A stretch of 22,494 nt of DNA from UBA2137 sp050251555 (GTDB taxonomy: Bacteria > Pseudomonadota > Alphaproteobacteria > Micavibrionales > Micavibrionaceae): assembly GCA_050251555.1 (NCBI GenBank), contig JBFWMN010000028.1, forward strand, positions 1 through 22,494, read 5' to 3'. Position 1 is the first letter of the stretch, and the number at the start of each line of letters is the position of its first letter. The notes under the pieces were generated by a model that saw nothing but the letters and a program-made list of their open reading frames with translations, made no database searches and was not told the origin of the DNA. Position numbers and translations under genes: made by a program. Below are positions 1 through 7,455 of the stretch, one piece after another.

Positions 1-2
1 TA

Positions 3-422
3 GGCCCAGGGCCCGGAGACCCTCGGGATTCGTCTGATCCCAAAATCAGCCATATCCAGCGTCTGGCTGCCGAACTTCTGGCGCAGGACAAGCTCAAATT
101 TTACGGCATATGCTTAGGACACCAGATCCTCTCCCATATGCTGGGCTTCACGCTTGAAAAGCTGCCATTACCGCGTCAGGGGGTTCAGGAAAAGATTAAT
201 CTGTTCGGTGAGGAAACCGACCTCGCCTTTTATAATACCTTTGCCGCACGTGCCCCTGAATCACCCCCGTCATGGCTCGACATCGCGTCAGGCGAAGACG
301 GTTTCATACATGCCATTCGGGGAGAGATGTTCGGCAGCATTCAGGGACACCCTGAATCCGTTTTGTCCAAAGACGGTTACACGCTGCTTTACCGCGAGCT
401 TTCAAGATTGCTGGTGGATTGA
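3..422 (+). CDS. Class I glutamine amidotransferase domain (PhzE / anthranilate synthase component II type), C-terminal part
   Basis: This domain hydrolyses glutamine and passes ammonia to a chorismate-using synthase such as anthranilate or aminodeoxyisochorismate synthase. The reading frame is already open at the left edge, so the N-terminus, and any fused synthase domain, lies outside the window. The visible part begins with the oxyanion-strand motif GPGDPRD. The nucleophile elbow GICLGHQ follows, with its Cys codon at 111-113, and then QGHPES with the catalytic His (348-350) and Glu (354-356). All three triad residues are therefore present. GPGDPRD followed by a DPKI-like segment resembles PhzE-type fusions more than classical TrpG, but the subtype is an inference. 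The stop lies inside the 3' end of the convergent glycosyltransferase gene, a 34-base overlap. Nothing here links it to polysaccharide synthesis. Confidence 0.85.
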   Translation, partial: GPGPGDPRDSSDPKISHIQRLAAELLAQDKLKFYGICLGHQILSHMLGFTLEKLPLPRQGVQEKINLFGEETDLAFYNTFAARAPESPPSWLDIASGEDGFIHAIRGEMFGSIQGHPESVLSKDGYTLLYRELSRLLVD

Positions 423-1525
423 GTGCCTAATGTCTCGTGAATGAGGCGCTCCCAGTTATCAATAACGCGGGTAAAATTATATTGCTCCATATCCGCCTTA
501 CCCTGCTCGCCATACTTAATGCAGAGAGCTTCATCCTTCATCAGATGTTCAAGCCCGTCAGCAAAGTTTTTGACGTGATTGCGACCGCGCTTGACCAGTA
601 AGCCGTTTTTCTTATCCGCGATAATTTCATTCGTGCCGGGACATGTCGCAAATCCGACAGCGGGAACACCAAAAGCCAGTGCCTCAGCGGTTGCCAGTCC
701 GAAGCTTTCATATTTCGAAGGCATCGCAAAAATATCGGCATGACGATATTCACGGTAGATGCGGTCGGTCGTACCGACCAGTGTCACGCGGTCTTCTAAA
801 TGATGTTTGGCAATCAGCTCTTCCAGAAACGGGCGGGCCTCACCTTCCCCGACTATCCGCACATCCCACTGCGGATAGTTTTCCGCCAAAGTCGCAAATG
901 CACGAATCAGGGTTTTCTGATCCTTTTGTTCGGACAAGCGTCCGACATTTAAAATGATTTTGCGGCTCGGGTCTTTAAACGCGATATCCGTATCATCACC
1001 CTCCACAAAAACGGGGTTACCCATCACTATCATTTTGGGGCGGAGGAAAAACGGATAAAGTTTTTTGACAGAGGCCGAAAGAACCGTGGCTTTGCGCGCC
1101 AACAGCACCGCAATAATCAGCAGCAAATATTCCAGTCGGTTCTTGCTGTAATGTTTTGGCACAATATGTTCCGAGGCAATCACGGGAATACCCGTCCCCG
1201 CCAGCGTCAAAGTGGTCGGAACAAACATGGAGTGCATGAAAGGGATAACGATATCGGGTTTGCGCACCATTACCACTTTGCGGATGGCCCTCATCCGCGC
1301 CCATGTCTCGATAAAGCGCGAGCGTTTTGACGATGAGCCAATCCCCAGCGAGACACGCTTAATGCGCGGATCAAGCTTGTAGAACGTGCCGACGCCGCGA
1401 TTGTCAAAGGTCAGGAGGGTCAGATCATAGCCGCGCTCTGCCAGGCCATTCATGACAACCGCCAGAACTTTCTCCGCGCCGCCTTTGGCGTTGCTCATAT
1501 TCTTGATGGCAAAGAGGATTTTCAT
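389..1525 (-). CDS. GT4-family glycosyltransferase
   Basis: This is a 378-residue retaining glycosyltransferase of GT-B fold, cytoplasmic or peripheral to the inner membrane, that should add one sugar to a lipid-linked polysaccharide repeat. The N-terminal acceptor domain starts with a glycine-rich segment (NAKGGAEKV, residues 12-20). The C-terminal donor domain starts around LNVGRLSEQKD (192-202) and carries the family EX7E motif at Glu273 and Glu281, followed by a GVPAVG loop. Its length is typical for GT4. It is the last gene of the seven-gene minus-strand operon, 10 bases after the RmlD-like gene, and its last codons overlap the convergent amidotransferase gene. Donor and acceptor cannot be told from sequence. 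Confidence 0.9.
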   Translation of the reverse strand: MKILFAIKNMSNAKGGAEKVLAVVMNGLAERGYDLTLLTFDNRGVGTFYKLDPRIKRVSLGIGSSSKRSRFIETWARMRAIRKVVMVRKPDIVIPFMHSMFVPTTLTLAGTGIPVIASEHIVPKHYSKNRLEYLLLIIAVLLARKATVLSASVKKLYPFFLRPKMIVMGNPVFVEGDDTDIAFKDPSRKIILNVGRLSEQKDQKTLIRAFATLAENYPQWDVRIVGEGEARPFLEELIAKHHLEDRVTLVGTTDRIYREYRHADIFAMPSKYESFGLATAEALAFGVPAVGFATCPGTNEIIADKKNGLLVKRGRNHVKNFADGLEHLMKDEALCIKYGEQGKADMEQYNFTRVIDNWERLIHETLGTQSTSNLESSR

Positions 1526-1535
1526 GCCTTGACGA

Positions 1536-2333
1536 TCAATTCAGCTCGTAATGGTTAAGGGCGCGTCCGACAGATTCAAACGCTTCCAGAATATCGCTTT
1601 CGTGCCATTGCGGCAGGTCCAAAGCCTCGGATAATTTGGAGATATCCAGACTAAACTTGCCTCTGATTGTCTGGTCTTCCACTTTCAATTCGCCCTTGCC
1701 ATAGCCGCGAATGAGGGCCTCAGCCACCTTTCCGCAAGGGGTGGCAACACCGGACCCCATATTGTAAATGCCCGTGAGCCGCGCCTCTACAGCATCTGCC
1801 AAACGGCTGCAGAATTCTTCAACAGGCAGAAAATCCTTGCAGGTTTGAGGCGACAATCCAAAGACGATTTGCCCCTCATCCTTCAAACGTGTCGTGCACA
1901 TGCCTGTAAAGGTTTTCCGCCCGTATTCATTTCCGAAGATATTTGAACAACGTAAAATCAAGAGTTTGCCCTCGGGCAGAATGTCAGAAAGGCGCTTTTC
2001 CGTTTCGGTCTTGGCTTCCCCATAAAACCCTTGCGGGGCAAGCGGTGTTTCCTCATCCAAAAGAAGTTCGTTCGGATAAACGGCACGTGTGGAAATCATC
2101 ACATAAAGCGACACACGGTCTGCAAAAGCACTGGCAAGGCGCAAATCCTGATCCTTGGAGGCCTCGTATGGCTGGCATGTCAGATCGGGGTGATATGCGC
2201 AATTGACGATCACGTCGCCGCGCCTCACATCAAGCGGCTCGTTATGGGCAAGAAATGTCCAGCCTTTCGTTTTCTCATGCGCCTGCAGCGCACGGCCTAA
2301 AAAGCTGTTCTTTCCCGTAACGATCACACTCAT
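1536..2333 (-). CDS. NAD(P)-dependent sugar reductase/epimerase (extended SDR, RmlD-like)
   Basis: This 265-residue extended short-chain dehydrogenase probably reduces or epimerises the 4-keto sugar made by the upstream dehydratase. The N-terminal Rossmann motif is a variant (VTGKNSFLGRAL, residues 5-16). Next come a strand ending in MISTRAVYP, with Ser81/Thr82 in the catalytic Ser/Thr position, and YGEAK with the catalytic Tyr104 and Lys108. RCSNIFG follows, as in substrate-binding loops of this family. At 265 residues it is shorter than RmlB or GalE and close to RmlD-class reductases. Its start overlaps the rmlB stop by 4 bases (ATGA at 2330-2333), so the two are probably translationally coupled. 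The exact product (rhamnose, fucose-type or another 6-deoxyhexose) is not determined. Confidence 0.75.
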   Translation of the reverse strand: MSVIVTGKNSFLGRALQAHEKTKGWTFLAHNEPLDVRRGDVIVNCAYHPDLTCQPYEASKDQDLRLASAFADRVSLYVMISTRAVYPNELLLDEETPLAPQGFYGEAKTETEKRLSDILPEGKLLILRCSNIFGNEYGRKTFTGMCTTRLKDEGQIVFGLSPQTCKDFLPVEEFCSRLADAVEARLTGIYNMGSGVATPCGKVAEALIRGYGKGELKVEDQTIRGKFSLDISKLSEALDLPQWHESDILEAFESVGRALNHYELN

Positions 2334-3340
2334 GCGCGTTTTTTGAGAGCCTCATCAAGCTGCGGCAAACGAACGGGTTTACGCTCAGGGTCATGGTAGC
2401 GCCCGTAATTTTCAACATACCAGGCCGCCATGGTCGGCAGATGATCGGCAAGATCAATGGTTGAATCCCAACCGAGCTGCGTGATCTTGTCCCAGTTAAC
2501 CGCATAGCGACCGTCATTAAAGGGGCGGTCTTCGACATGAATAATCTGGTCGGCGGGATCGACACCAAAGAGGGCACAAATCATGTGTGCCACCTCAACG
2601 TTACGATATTCCTGTGTCGTGCCGATATTATAGCACTCACCAACCTCGCCCTTCTCAATCAGAATTTTGAGAGCTTTGGTAAAGTCACGGACATTCAGGA
2701 AGTGACGTTTATTCTCACCCGAGCCATGCAGGGTCAGCTTCTCGCCATTCATCATCAGGTATAAAAATTTCGGCAAAATCTTTTCGGGATACTGACGGAT
2801 ACCGAACATGTTATTGGCGCGGATCATCGTCACGGGCAGCTTAAAAGATCGCAAATAACCCTGAATGACCATTTCAGCAGCGGCCTTTGAAGCCGAATAC
2901 GGGTTGGTCGGACGAAGGAGTGTGTCTTCGTGGGCAGAGCCTTCCATGACTTCGCCATACACTTCATCCGTTGAAACATGGATGATTTTCGGCGTTTTGA
3001 ACTGGCGGCACACCTCCATCAGACAGTGCGTCCCGACCACATTGGTTTTGGAAAACTCCAGCGAGTTGCCAAACGAATTATCAACATGGCTTTCGGCTGC
3101 GGCATGGATAAGGAGATCGGCACCATCAAGCGCCCGCGAGCAGGTTGCGATATCACAGATATCACCGACAATCAGATCAAAATTGCGTCGCTCGATATGG
3201 TGGCGCACATTACGGATATCCGCCGCATAGGTCATTTTATCGAGAACGGTCACATGCGCATCGGGATAGCTCTCGACACATTCATCGACAATGTGCGATC
3301 CGATAAAGCCTGCGCCGCCTGTAATGACAATTTTTTTCAT
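2330..3340 (-). CDS. rfbB: dTDP-glucose 4,6-dehydratase
   Basis: RmlB/RfbB converts dTDP-glucose to dTDP-4-keto-6-deoxyglucose, the branch point to rhamnose and other 6-deoxyhexoses. The 336-residue protein has the NAD-binding motif TGGAGFIGSH (residues 7-16) and the AAESHVD segment (81-87). It also has the RmlB signature STDEVYGE with Thr124, Asp125 and Glu126, and YSASK with Tyr148 and Lys152. RANNMFG and a QYPEK segment follow, as in RmlB proteins. All catalytic residues are present. Its start overlaps the stop of the preceding GT4 gene by 4 bases (ATGA at 3337-3340), and its stop overlaps the start of the RmlD-like gene in the same way. RmlA and RmlC are not seen in the window, so dTDP-glucose must come from elsewhere. 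Confidence 0.88.
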   Translation of the reverse strand: MKKIVITGGAGFIGSHIVDECVESYPDAHVTVLDKMTYAADIRNVRHHIERRNFDLIVGDICDIATCSRALDGADLLIHAAAESHVDNSFGNSLEFSKTNVVGTHCLMEVCRQFKTPKIIHVSTDEVYGEVMEGSAHEDTLLRPTNPYSASKAAAEMVIQGYLRSFKLPVTMIRANNMFGIRQYPEKILPKFLYLMMNGEKLTLHGSGENKRHFLNVRDFTKALKILIEKGEVGECYNIGTTQEYRNVEVAHMICALFGVDPADQIIHVEDRPFNDGRYAVNWDKITQLGWDSTIDLADHLPTMAAWYVENYGRYHDPERKPVRLPQLDEALKKRA

Positions 3341-4437
3341 CTCACCGATACTTTCTCAAATAGGCTTTCCCAAGCCCCGTAAATTGTTGCGGGAGAATAG
3401 CTTTTCACGGCTTCCAATGCAAGTTTTCCGTAGCTTTCCCGCATCTTGGAATCGCCCATCAATGTGGCAAGTGCGGCAGATAAACCGGCCTCATCCGCCA
3501 GCAGACCCGTCTCGCCATTTTTAATGAGATCGGACACGCCGTCGCACGAGGCCAGCCCTACGGAAGGAAGCCCATATGACATAGCTTCTGCTAGTGCATT
3601 CGGAAACCCCTCCCAACGCGAGGGCAGAGCGAATAACTGTGCCCCCTTATAGGCTTCGGCAGGGTCTTTTTTATAACCGACCAATTTGATTTGCGCCCTA
3701 CAAGGTAACGTCTCCACAAGGGTTTCCAGTGTAGCGCGATCCTCGCCATCACCAACCAGATGCAGGTCCCACTCAGGGAAATGACCGGCGATTTGCGCAA
3801 AGGCTTGGATGAGAAGTTGCTGGTTTTTCTGAAAGGAATAACGCCCGACATGAAGGAGGATGTGACGCTCCCCCGCCGCTCCTTTCGGATCGGCCTTACC
3901 TTTCACAGGAAAAATCGGGTTGGGGATGGTTTCGATTTTGGGATGCAGAAACCAAGGATACTGGTCTTTGAAACGCGGGCACTGGATGGTCAAGGCAGAG
4001 GCAAAGAAAAAGGACAGATAGCGAAGATATTTGATCTTGCCCTCTTTGATATAACGAAAGCGCCCCGGCGAATTACGTTCGGCAGCAATGACGGGCACAC
4101 CCAAGCCGACAGAGGCCAGCAATAAACTTAAATACGCGCCGTCCTGAAATCCGACGGCAACATCAGGCTGCCAATCTTTCATCACTTGGCGGATTTTTTG
4201 GTTACGAGAATACCGCTCTCCCCAACTTGCTTTTTGCGCGGGGTCTTCGGAGGCCACTTTGAACCAGATGACTGTTTCAGGCACATCATACATGAAGGAA
4301 GCATCCGCCTCGTGATCCAGGGAAACAAGCGCCACCTCATGCCCGCGCTCGACCATAGCCAAGGCCAGTGCCGTCGACATATATTCCACGCCCCCGAACA
4401 CGCCGCCATATTTCCTGTTCATGATCAGAATGCGCAT
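3337..4437 (-). CDS. GT4-family glycosyltransferase
   Basis: This 366-residue GT-B glycosyltransferase resembles the GT4 at the end of the operon but is clearly diverged from it. The N-terminal half has the GGVFGGVEYM glycine-rich loop (residues 11-20). The donor half begins near LLHVGRYSFQKN (194-205) and contains the EX7E motif at Glu276 and Glu284, followed by GLPSVGLASCDG. No signal peptide or membrane segment is evident apart from a hydrophobic stretch near 141-150, usual for membrane-associated GT4 enzymes. It follows the GT2 genes after a 13-base gap and is coupled to rmlB by a 4-base overlap. It should add one sugar of the repeat unit; its specificity is unknown. Confidence 0.9.
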   Translation of the reverse strand: MRILIMNRKYGGVFGGVEYMSTALALAMVERGHEVALVSLDHEADASFMYDVPETVIWFKVASEDPAQKASWGERYSRNQKIRQVMKDWQPDVAVGFQDGAYLSLLLASVGLGVPVIAAERNSPGRFRYIKEGKIKYLRYLSFFFASALTIQCPRFKDQYPWFLHPKIETIPNPIFPVKGKADPKGAAGERHILLHVGRYSFQKNQQLLIQAFAQIAGHFPEWDLHLVGDGEDRATLETLVETLPCRAQIKLVGYKKDPAEAYKGAQLFALPSRWEGFPNALAEAMSYGLPSVGLASCDGVSDLIKNGETGLLADEAGLSAALATLMGDSKMRESYGKLALEAVKSYSPATIYGAWESLFEKVSVR

Positions 4438-4450
4438 GAGGTGCCTTTCT

Positions 4451-5428
4451 TTATGCAGGGCCTTGCGGCAAACGCATGCGCTTTTCGTGCGCCAAGCGTT
4501 TAGGGGCAGAGCGCCAGAATTGCTCCCATGTCCATTTCGGATACTTCGCCAGCAAGCGGATCAGGGTCAAAATTGATTTGAAACGCTCCTGACCGAAATG
4601 GTGATAGCGTAAGCGTATCCAATCACGCGCATAATTGTAACGCCGTGCAGGCTTAAATAAATCACGGTGCTTCTCAATCAGATTAAGCTCACTTTGATAT
4701 TGCACTTCGGGGCGCTTATCATGCCCGACAGAGGCCGTTTGCACGACGATCTCTTCGGGGCAACCGATGAAATGACCGCCCTTTCGTGCCAGGCGCAGCG
4801 CGAAATCCGTATCTTCGGTGCGGCGCATGGTTGTGTCGTAAAGCCCCACTTCTTCATACGTGCTTTTTCTGACCATCAGAGAACATGAGGGTGTACCGCA
4901 GCCGAAAAACACTTCAGGGTCACGCCCCATATAAAGCTGACAGCGGATCAAATCTTCGCCGACAGGTACACGCTCACGTGAGCCGATTGCGGCAAAGGGT
5001 GCTTTATAACCGTTATCATACAGCTTATAACCCGAGCCCCAGCACGCCAGCAGCTTCTGGCCCGTTTTTGCCTCATAATCCGTAATGCGTTTTACTTGAG
5101 TTTTCAGGCGTTCGGGCAGCGAATAATCATCGTCATCAAAAATCGCAATGAACTCGCCCGCAGCTTCGGTGATAATCGTATTGAGTGCCCCCGCAAAGCC
5201 TGTGTTCTTTTCATGCGCAATCAGACGCGCCTGAGGGATGTTTTTTATGGCCTCTTTGATGACTTCAATCGAATTGTCTTTCGAACAATCATCGACAATC
5301 AAAATCTCAAAATTCGGATAGTCTTGCGCCGCCGCCGAAGCAATCGCCTTGGGTATCGTGTCGCTTGCGTTAAAGCAAGTGAGCCCCATCGTGACTTTCG
5401 GGAAATCTGTCGGGTTATTCTGCGGCAT
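4451..5428 (-). CDS. GT2-family glycosyltransferase (tandem paralogue 1)
   Basis: This 325-residue inverting glycosyltransferase has a GT-A fold. The N-terminal nucleotide-binding region runs from TMGLTCFNASDT (13-24) to EILIVDDCSKDNS (41-53). The metal- and nucleotide-binding acidic run IFDDDD has its Asp residues at 98-101. A later RRTEDTDFALR segment (ED motif) matches the catalytic-base region of GT2 enzymes. The C-terminus is basic and probably membrane-associated. It is most similar to the GT2 immediately upstream, sharing the AAAQDYP and FEILIVDD blocks, which suggests local duplication. Its start lies 14 bases inside the end of that upstream gene. Confidence 0.9.
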   Translation of the reverse strand: MPQNNPTDFPKVTMGLTCFNASDTIPKAIASAAAQDYPNFEILIVDDCSKDNSIEVIKEAIKNIPQARLIAHEKNTGFAGALNTIITEAAGEFIAIFDDDDYSLPERLKTQVKRITDYEAKTGQKLLACWGSGYKLYDNGYKAPFAAIGSRERVPVGEDLIRCQLYMGRDPEVFFGCGTPSCSLMVRKSTYEEVGLYDTTMRRTEDTDFALRLARKGGHFIGCPEEIVVQTASVGHDKRPEVQYQSELNLIEKHRDLFKPARRYNYARDWIRLRYHHFGQERFKSILTLIRLLAKYPKWTWEQFWRSAPKRLAHEKRMRLPQGPA

Positions 5429-6398
5429 TATATTTTCCCAGATGCCAGTCTTTGAAAGAATTTCGCGTATCTCTGGCAGGCAATGACCAGATAAGTTTGC
5501 GGATAGTTTTAATCGGATACTGGATAAAAGTCAGCGCCATTAGAAACAGCATTTTCACGTAATTTTCATGCAAATTCGCGTAACGTATATCCAGCCAGCG
5601 TAAGGCAAATCCATACCAACCCCAGCGTTTCAAATCCGCTTCGTGCTTCTCAGTAAAGGTCCGCTCCACGTAATATTCCTTGTCCAGCGTCTTTTCCGCA
5701 CCCGTCGTCATATATTGATGAACCAGCGGCTCGGCAATCCCGACAAAATGTCCACCTGACAGCGCAAAACGCACGGAAAAATCGGTATCTTCGCCGCGAC
5801 GGATGGAGTCATCATACCCGTTCAAATCGCGGAAGATTTCAATGCGCCCCATCCTTGCGCAATTGGCACATGAGCCGACCAGATCGAGGCCATACTCGCC
5901 CAAATCCCCATAAAGCACACGGCGTGCGACAATCTCGCCATGCGGGGCCAGGCCGCCTTCGGTCCCCAAGGTTTTCTCATAACGTGTCAGGCCGTTTTCA
6001 AAGGTTTGCATGCGGGCGACATGGCAGAGGATTTTCTCCGCCCCGAATTCTTTCTCATACGCAACAATCCGCTCATATTGAGCGCGGATGCGGGTCGGAT
6101 CGGACACATCATCATCATCAAAGATCGCTAAAAATGCGCCCTTGGCCTCTTTGATAATCGTGTTGAGCGCACCGGCAAACCCCGTATTGACCTCATGGAT
6201 AATAAAGCGGGCTTGGGGGAAATCCTTAATAGCGGCACGAATAACATCGTGCGAGTTGTCTTTTGACCCGTCATCAACAATCAGAATTTCAAAATGCGGA
6301 TAGTCTTGCGCCGCCGCGCTCTCTATGGCGCGCCCGATTGTGTCTGCCGCGTTAAAGCAGGTCATTCCAATGGTAATCAAAGGCATTTGATCCGTCAT
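5415..6398 (-). CDS. GT2-family glycosyltransferase (tandem paralogue 2)
   Basis: This 327-residue GT-A glycosyltransferase has TIGMTCFNAADT (9-20) and FEILIVDDGSKDNS (36-49). Its acidic DXD-type run has Asp at 94-97, and a RRGEDTDFSVR segment probably carries the catalytic base. The same NTGFAGALNTII block occurs in the downstream paralogue, and the codons for the QDYP region are nearly identical in the two genes. The start lies one base after the stop of the GT2 upstream (paralogue 3). It should add one sugar of the repeat unit; donor and linkage are unknown. Confidence 0.9.
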   Translation of the reverse strand: MTDQMPLITIGMTCFNAADTIGRAIESAAAQDYPHFEILIVDDGSKDNSHDVIRAAIKDFPQARFIIHEVNTGFAGALNTIIKEAKGAFLAIFDDDDVSDPTRIRAQYERIVAYEKEFGAEKILCHVARMQTFENGLTRYEKTLGTEGGLAPHGEIVARRVLYGDLGEYGLDLVGSCANCARMGRIEIFRDLNGYDDSIRRGEDTDFSVRFALSGGHFVGIAEPLVHQYMTTGAEKTLDKEYYVERTFTEKHEADLKRWGWYGFALRWLDIRYANLHENYVKMLFLMALTFIQYPIKTIRKLIWSLPARDTRNSFKDWHLGKYNAAE

Positions 6399-6399
6399 C

Positions 6400-7356
6400 T
6401 TAAGCCGCTTTCACTTTCGAGATCAGTTTGCTCACTTTATCTGAGCCCAGTTTACAGGGTGCGACGATCAGTGCCAATGTCCCATATAAACGCGACATAA
6501 TCGGTTTTCCTTTGCCGCCGTAAAAGCGCGAATACGCGACAAGGCGCGAGGCCTGATACACGCCCTGACCCTCAAGATAGTCTTTATATTTCTCTCTTAA
6601 CAAAAGGGCGTATTTCAAAGGGGTTTTGCCGGCCTTGTCCGATGTCACCGTTTTGATTTGAGTGACCAGAACTTCGGGGATGGCTATAAAGTAACCGCCT
6701 TTGAGCGCACAACGGATCGCCATATCCCATTCGGTGTTCCTGCGAAACGCCGTGTCAAAATGTCCCAGCATGGTAAAGAGGGCTTTGCTCACCATCAGCG
6801 TGCAACTGCCGAACATGCCCCATTGATAGCCCACGCGACCTGAATGCCAGAGGATATAATCCGCAACCATTTCCCCATGCGGCTGAGGGCTCTTTCGACC
6901 AATGGCCTTGAAGCCATAGGCGGCAGGCTGATCGGGCGCATATTTGACCTCTCGATCGGTGTAGCACATTACAAGCGGCGTATTGGCTTTGACAATAAAA
7001 TCGGACAGATGCGCATATTGCGCCTCAAGACGGTGCGGCGCAGATAAATCGTCATCATCGAAAAAGGCGATAAACTCACCTTTTGCGGCATCAATGATGG
7101 TGTTGAGAGCCGAGGGGAAGCCCTTATTCACCTCATGGCGAATAAGGCGGATATGCGGATATTTGGCTATGACCTCTTCAATACGGGCCACGGACTCATC
7201 CGTCGAAGCATCATCCACAACAACAATCTCGACATTCTTCCATGTTTGGGCGATCGCATTTTCAAGCGTGCGCACAATATCGGCCTCGGCATTAAAACAG
7301 GTAATGCCGAGTGTAATGAGGGGCGTGTTGCCTTGCGTTTGTGATATTCGCGTCAT
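6400..7356 (-). CDS. GT2-family glycosyltransferase (tandem paralogue 3, first gene of the operon)
   Basis: This 318-residue GT-A glycosyltransferase shows TLGITCFNAEADI (15-27), VEIVVVDDASTDES (42-55), an acidic run at Asp100-103 and a later NTEWDMAIR segment in place of the ED(T)D motif of its neighbours. It is the most diverged of the three tandem GT2 proteins but shares their layout and the ALNTII block. The start is supported by a GAGGA ribosome binding site 5 bases upstream of the ATG. It is the first gene of the minus-strand operon that runs to position 389, and is divergent from the GMC oxidoreductase gene. Confidence 0.9.
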   Translation of the reverse strand: MTRISQTQGNTPLITLGITCFNAEADIVRTLENAIAQTWKNVEIVVVDDASTDESVARIEEVIAKYPHIRLIRHEVNKGFPSALNTIIDAAKGEFIAFFDDDDLSAPHRLEAQYAHLSDFIVKANTPLVMCYTDREVKYAPDQPAAYGFKAIGRKSPQPHGEMVADYILWHSGRVGYQWGMFGSCTLMVSKALFTMLGHFDTAFRRNTEWDMAIRCALKGGYFIAIPEVLVTQIKTVTSDKAGKTPLKYALLLREKYKDYLEGQGVYQASRLVAYSRFYGGKGKPIMSRLYGTLALIVAPCKLGSDKVSKLISKVKAA

Positions 7357-7455
7357 AACAGTCCTCGGCTATACATTATTTTTCGGGAAATCACCAGAGA
7401 GCGGCACGAAATGGCAATTCACTTTTCCCGTATTTTCATGTAATGACAAAAGCCG
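7357..7455. promoter_or_regulatory. Divergent intergenic region between the two main polysaccharide operons
   Basis: These 99 bases separate the minus-strand glycosyltransferase operon from the plus-strand GMC/flippase operon, so promoters for both should lie here. No convincing -35/-10 pair could be picked on either strand. A 7-base inverted repeat (CGGGAAA at 7384-7390 and TTTCCCG at 7434-7440) spans 43 bases and could be an operator, but this may be chance. The GAGGA ribosome binding site of the minus-strand operon lies at its left end. Confidence 0.4.
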
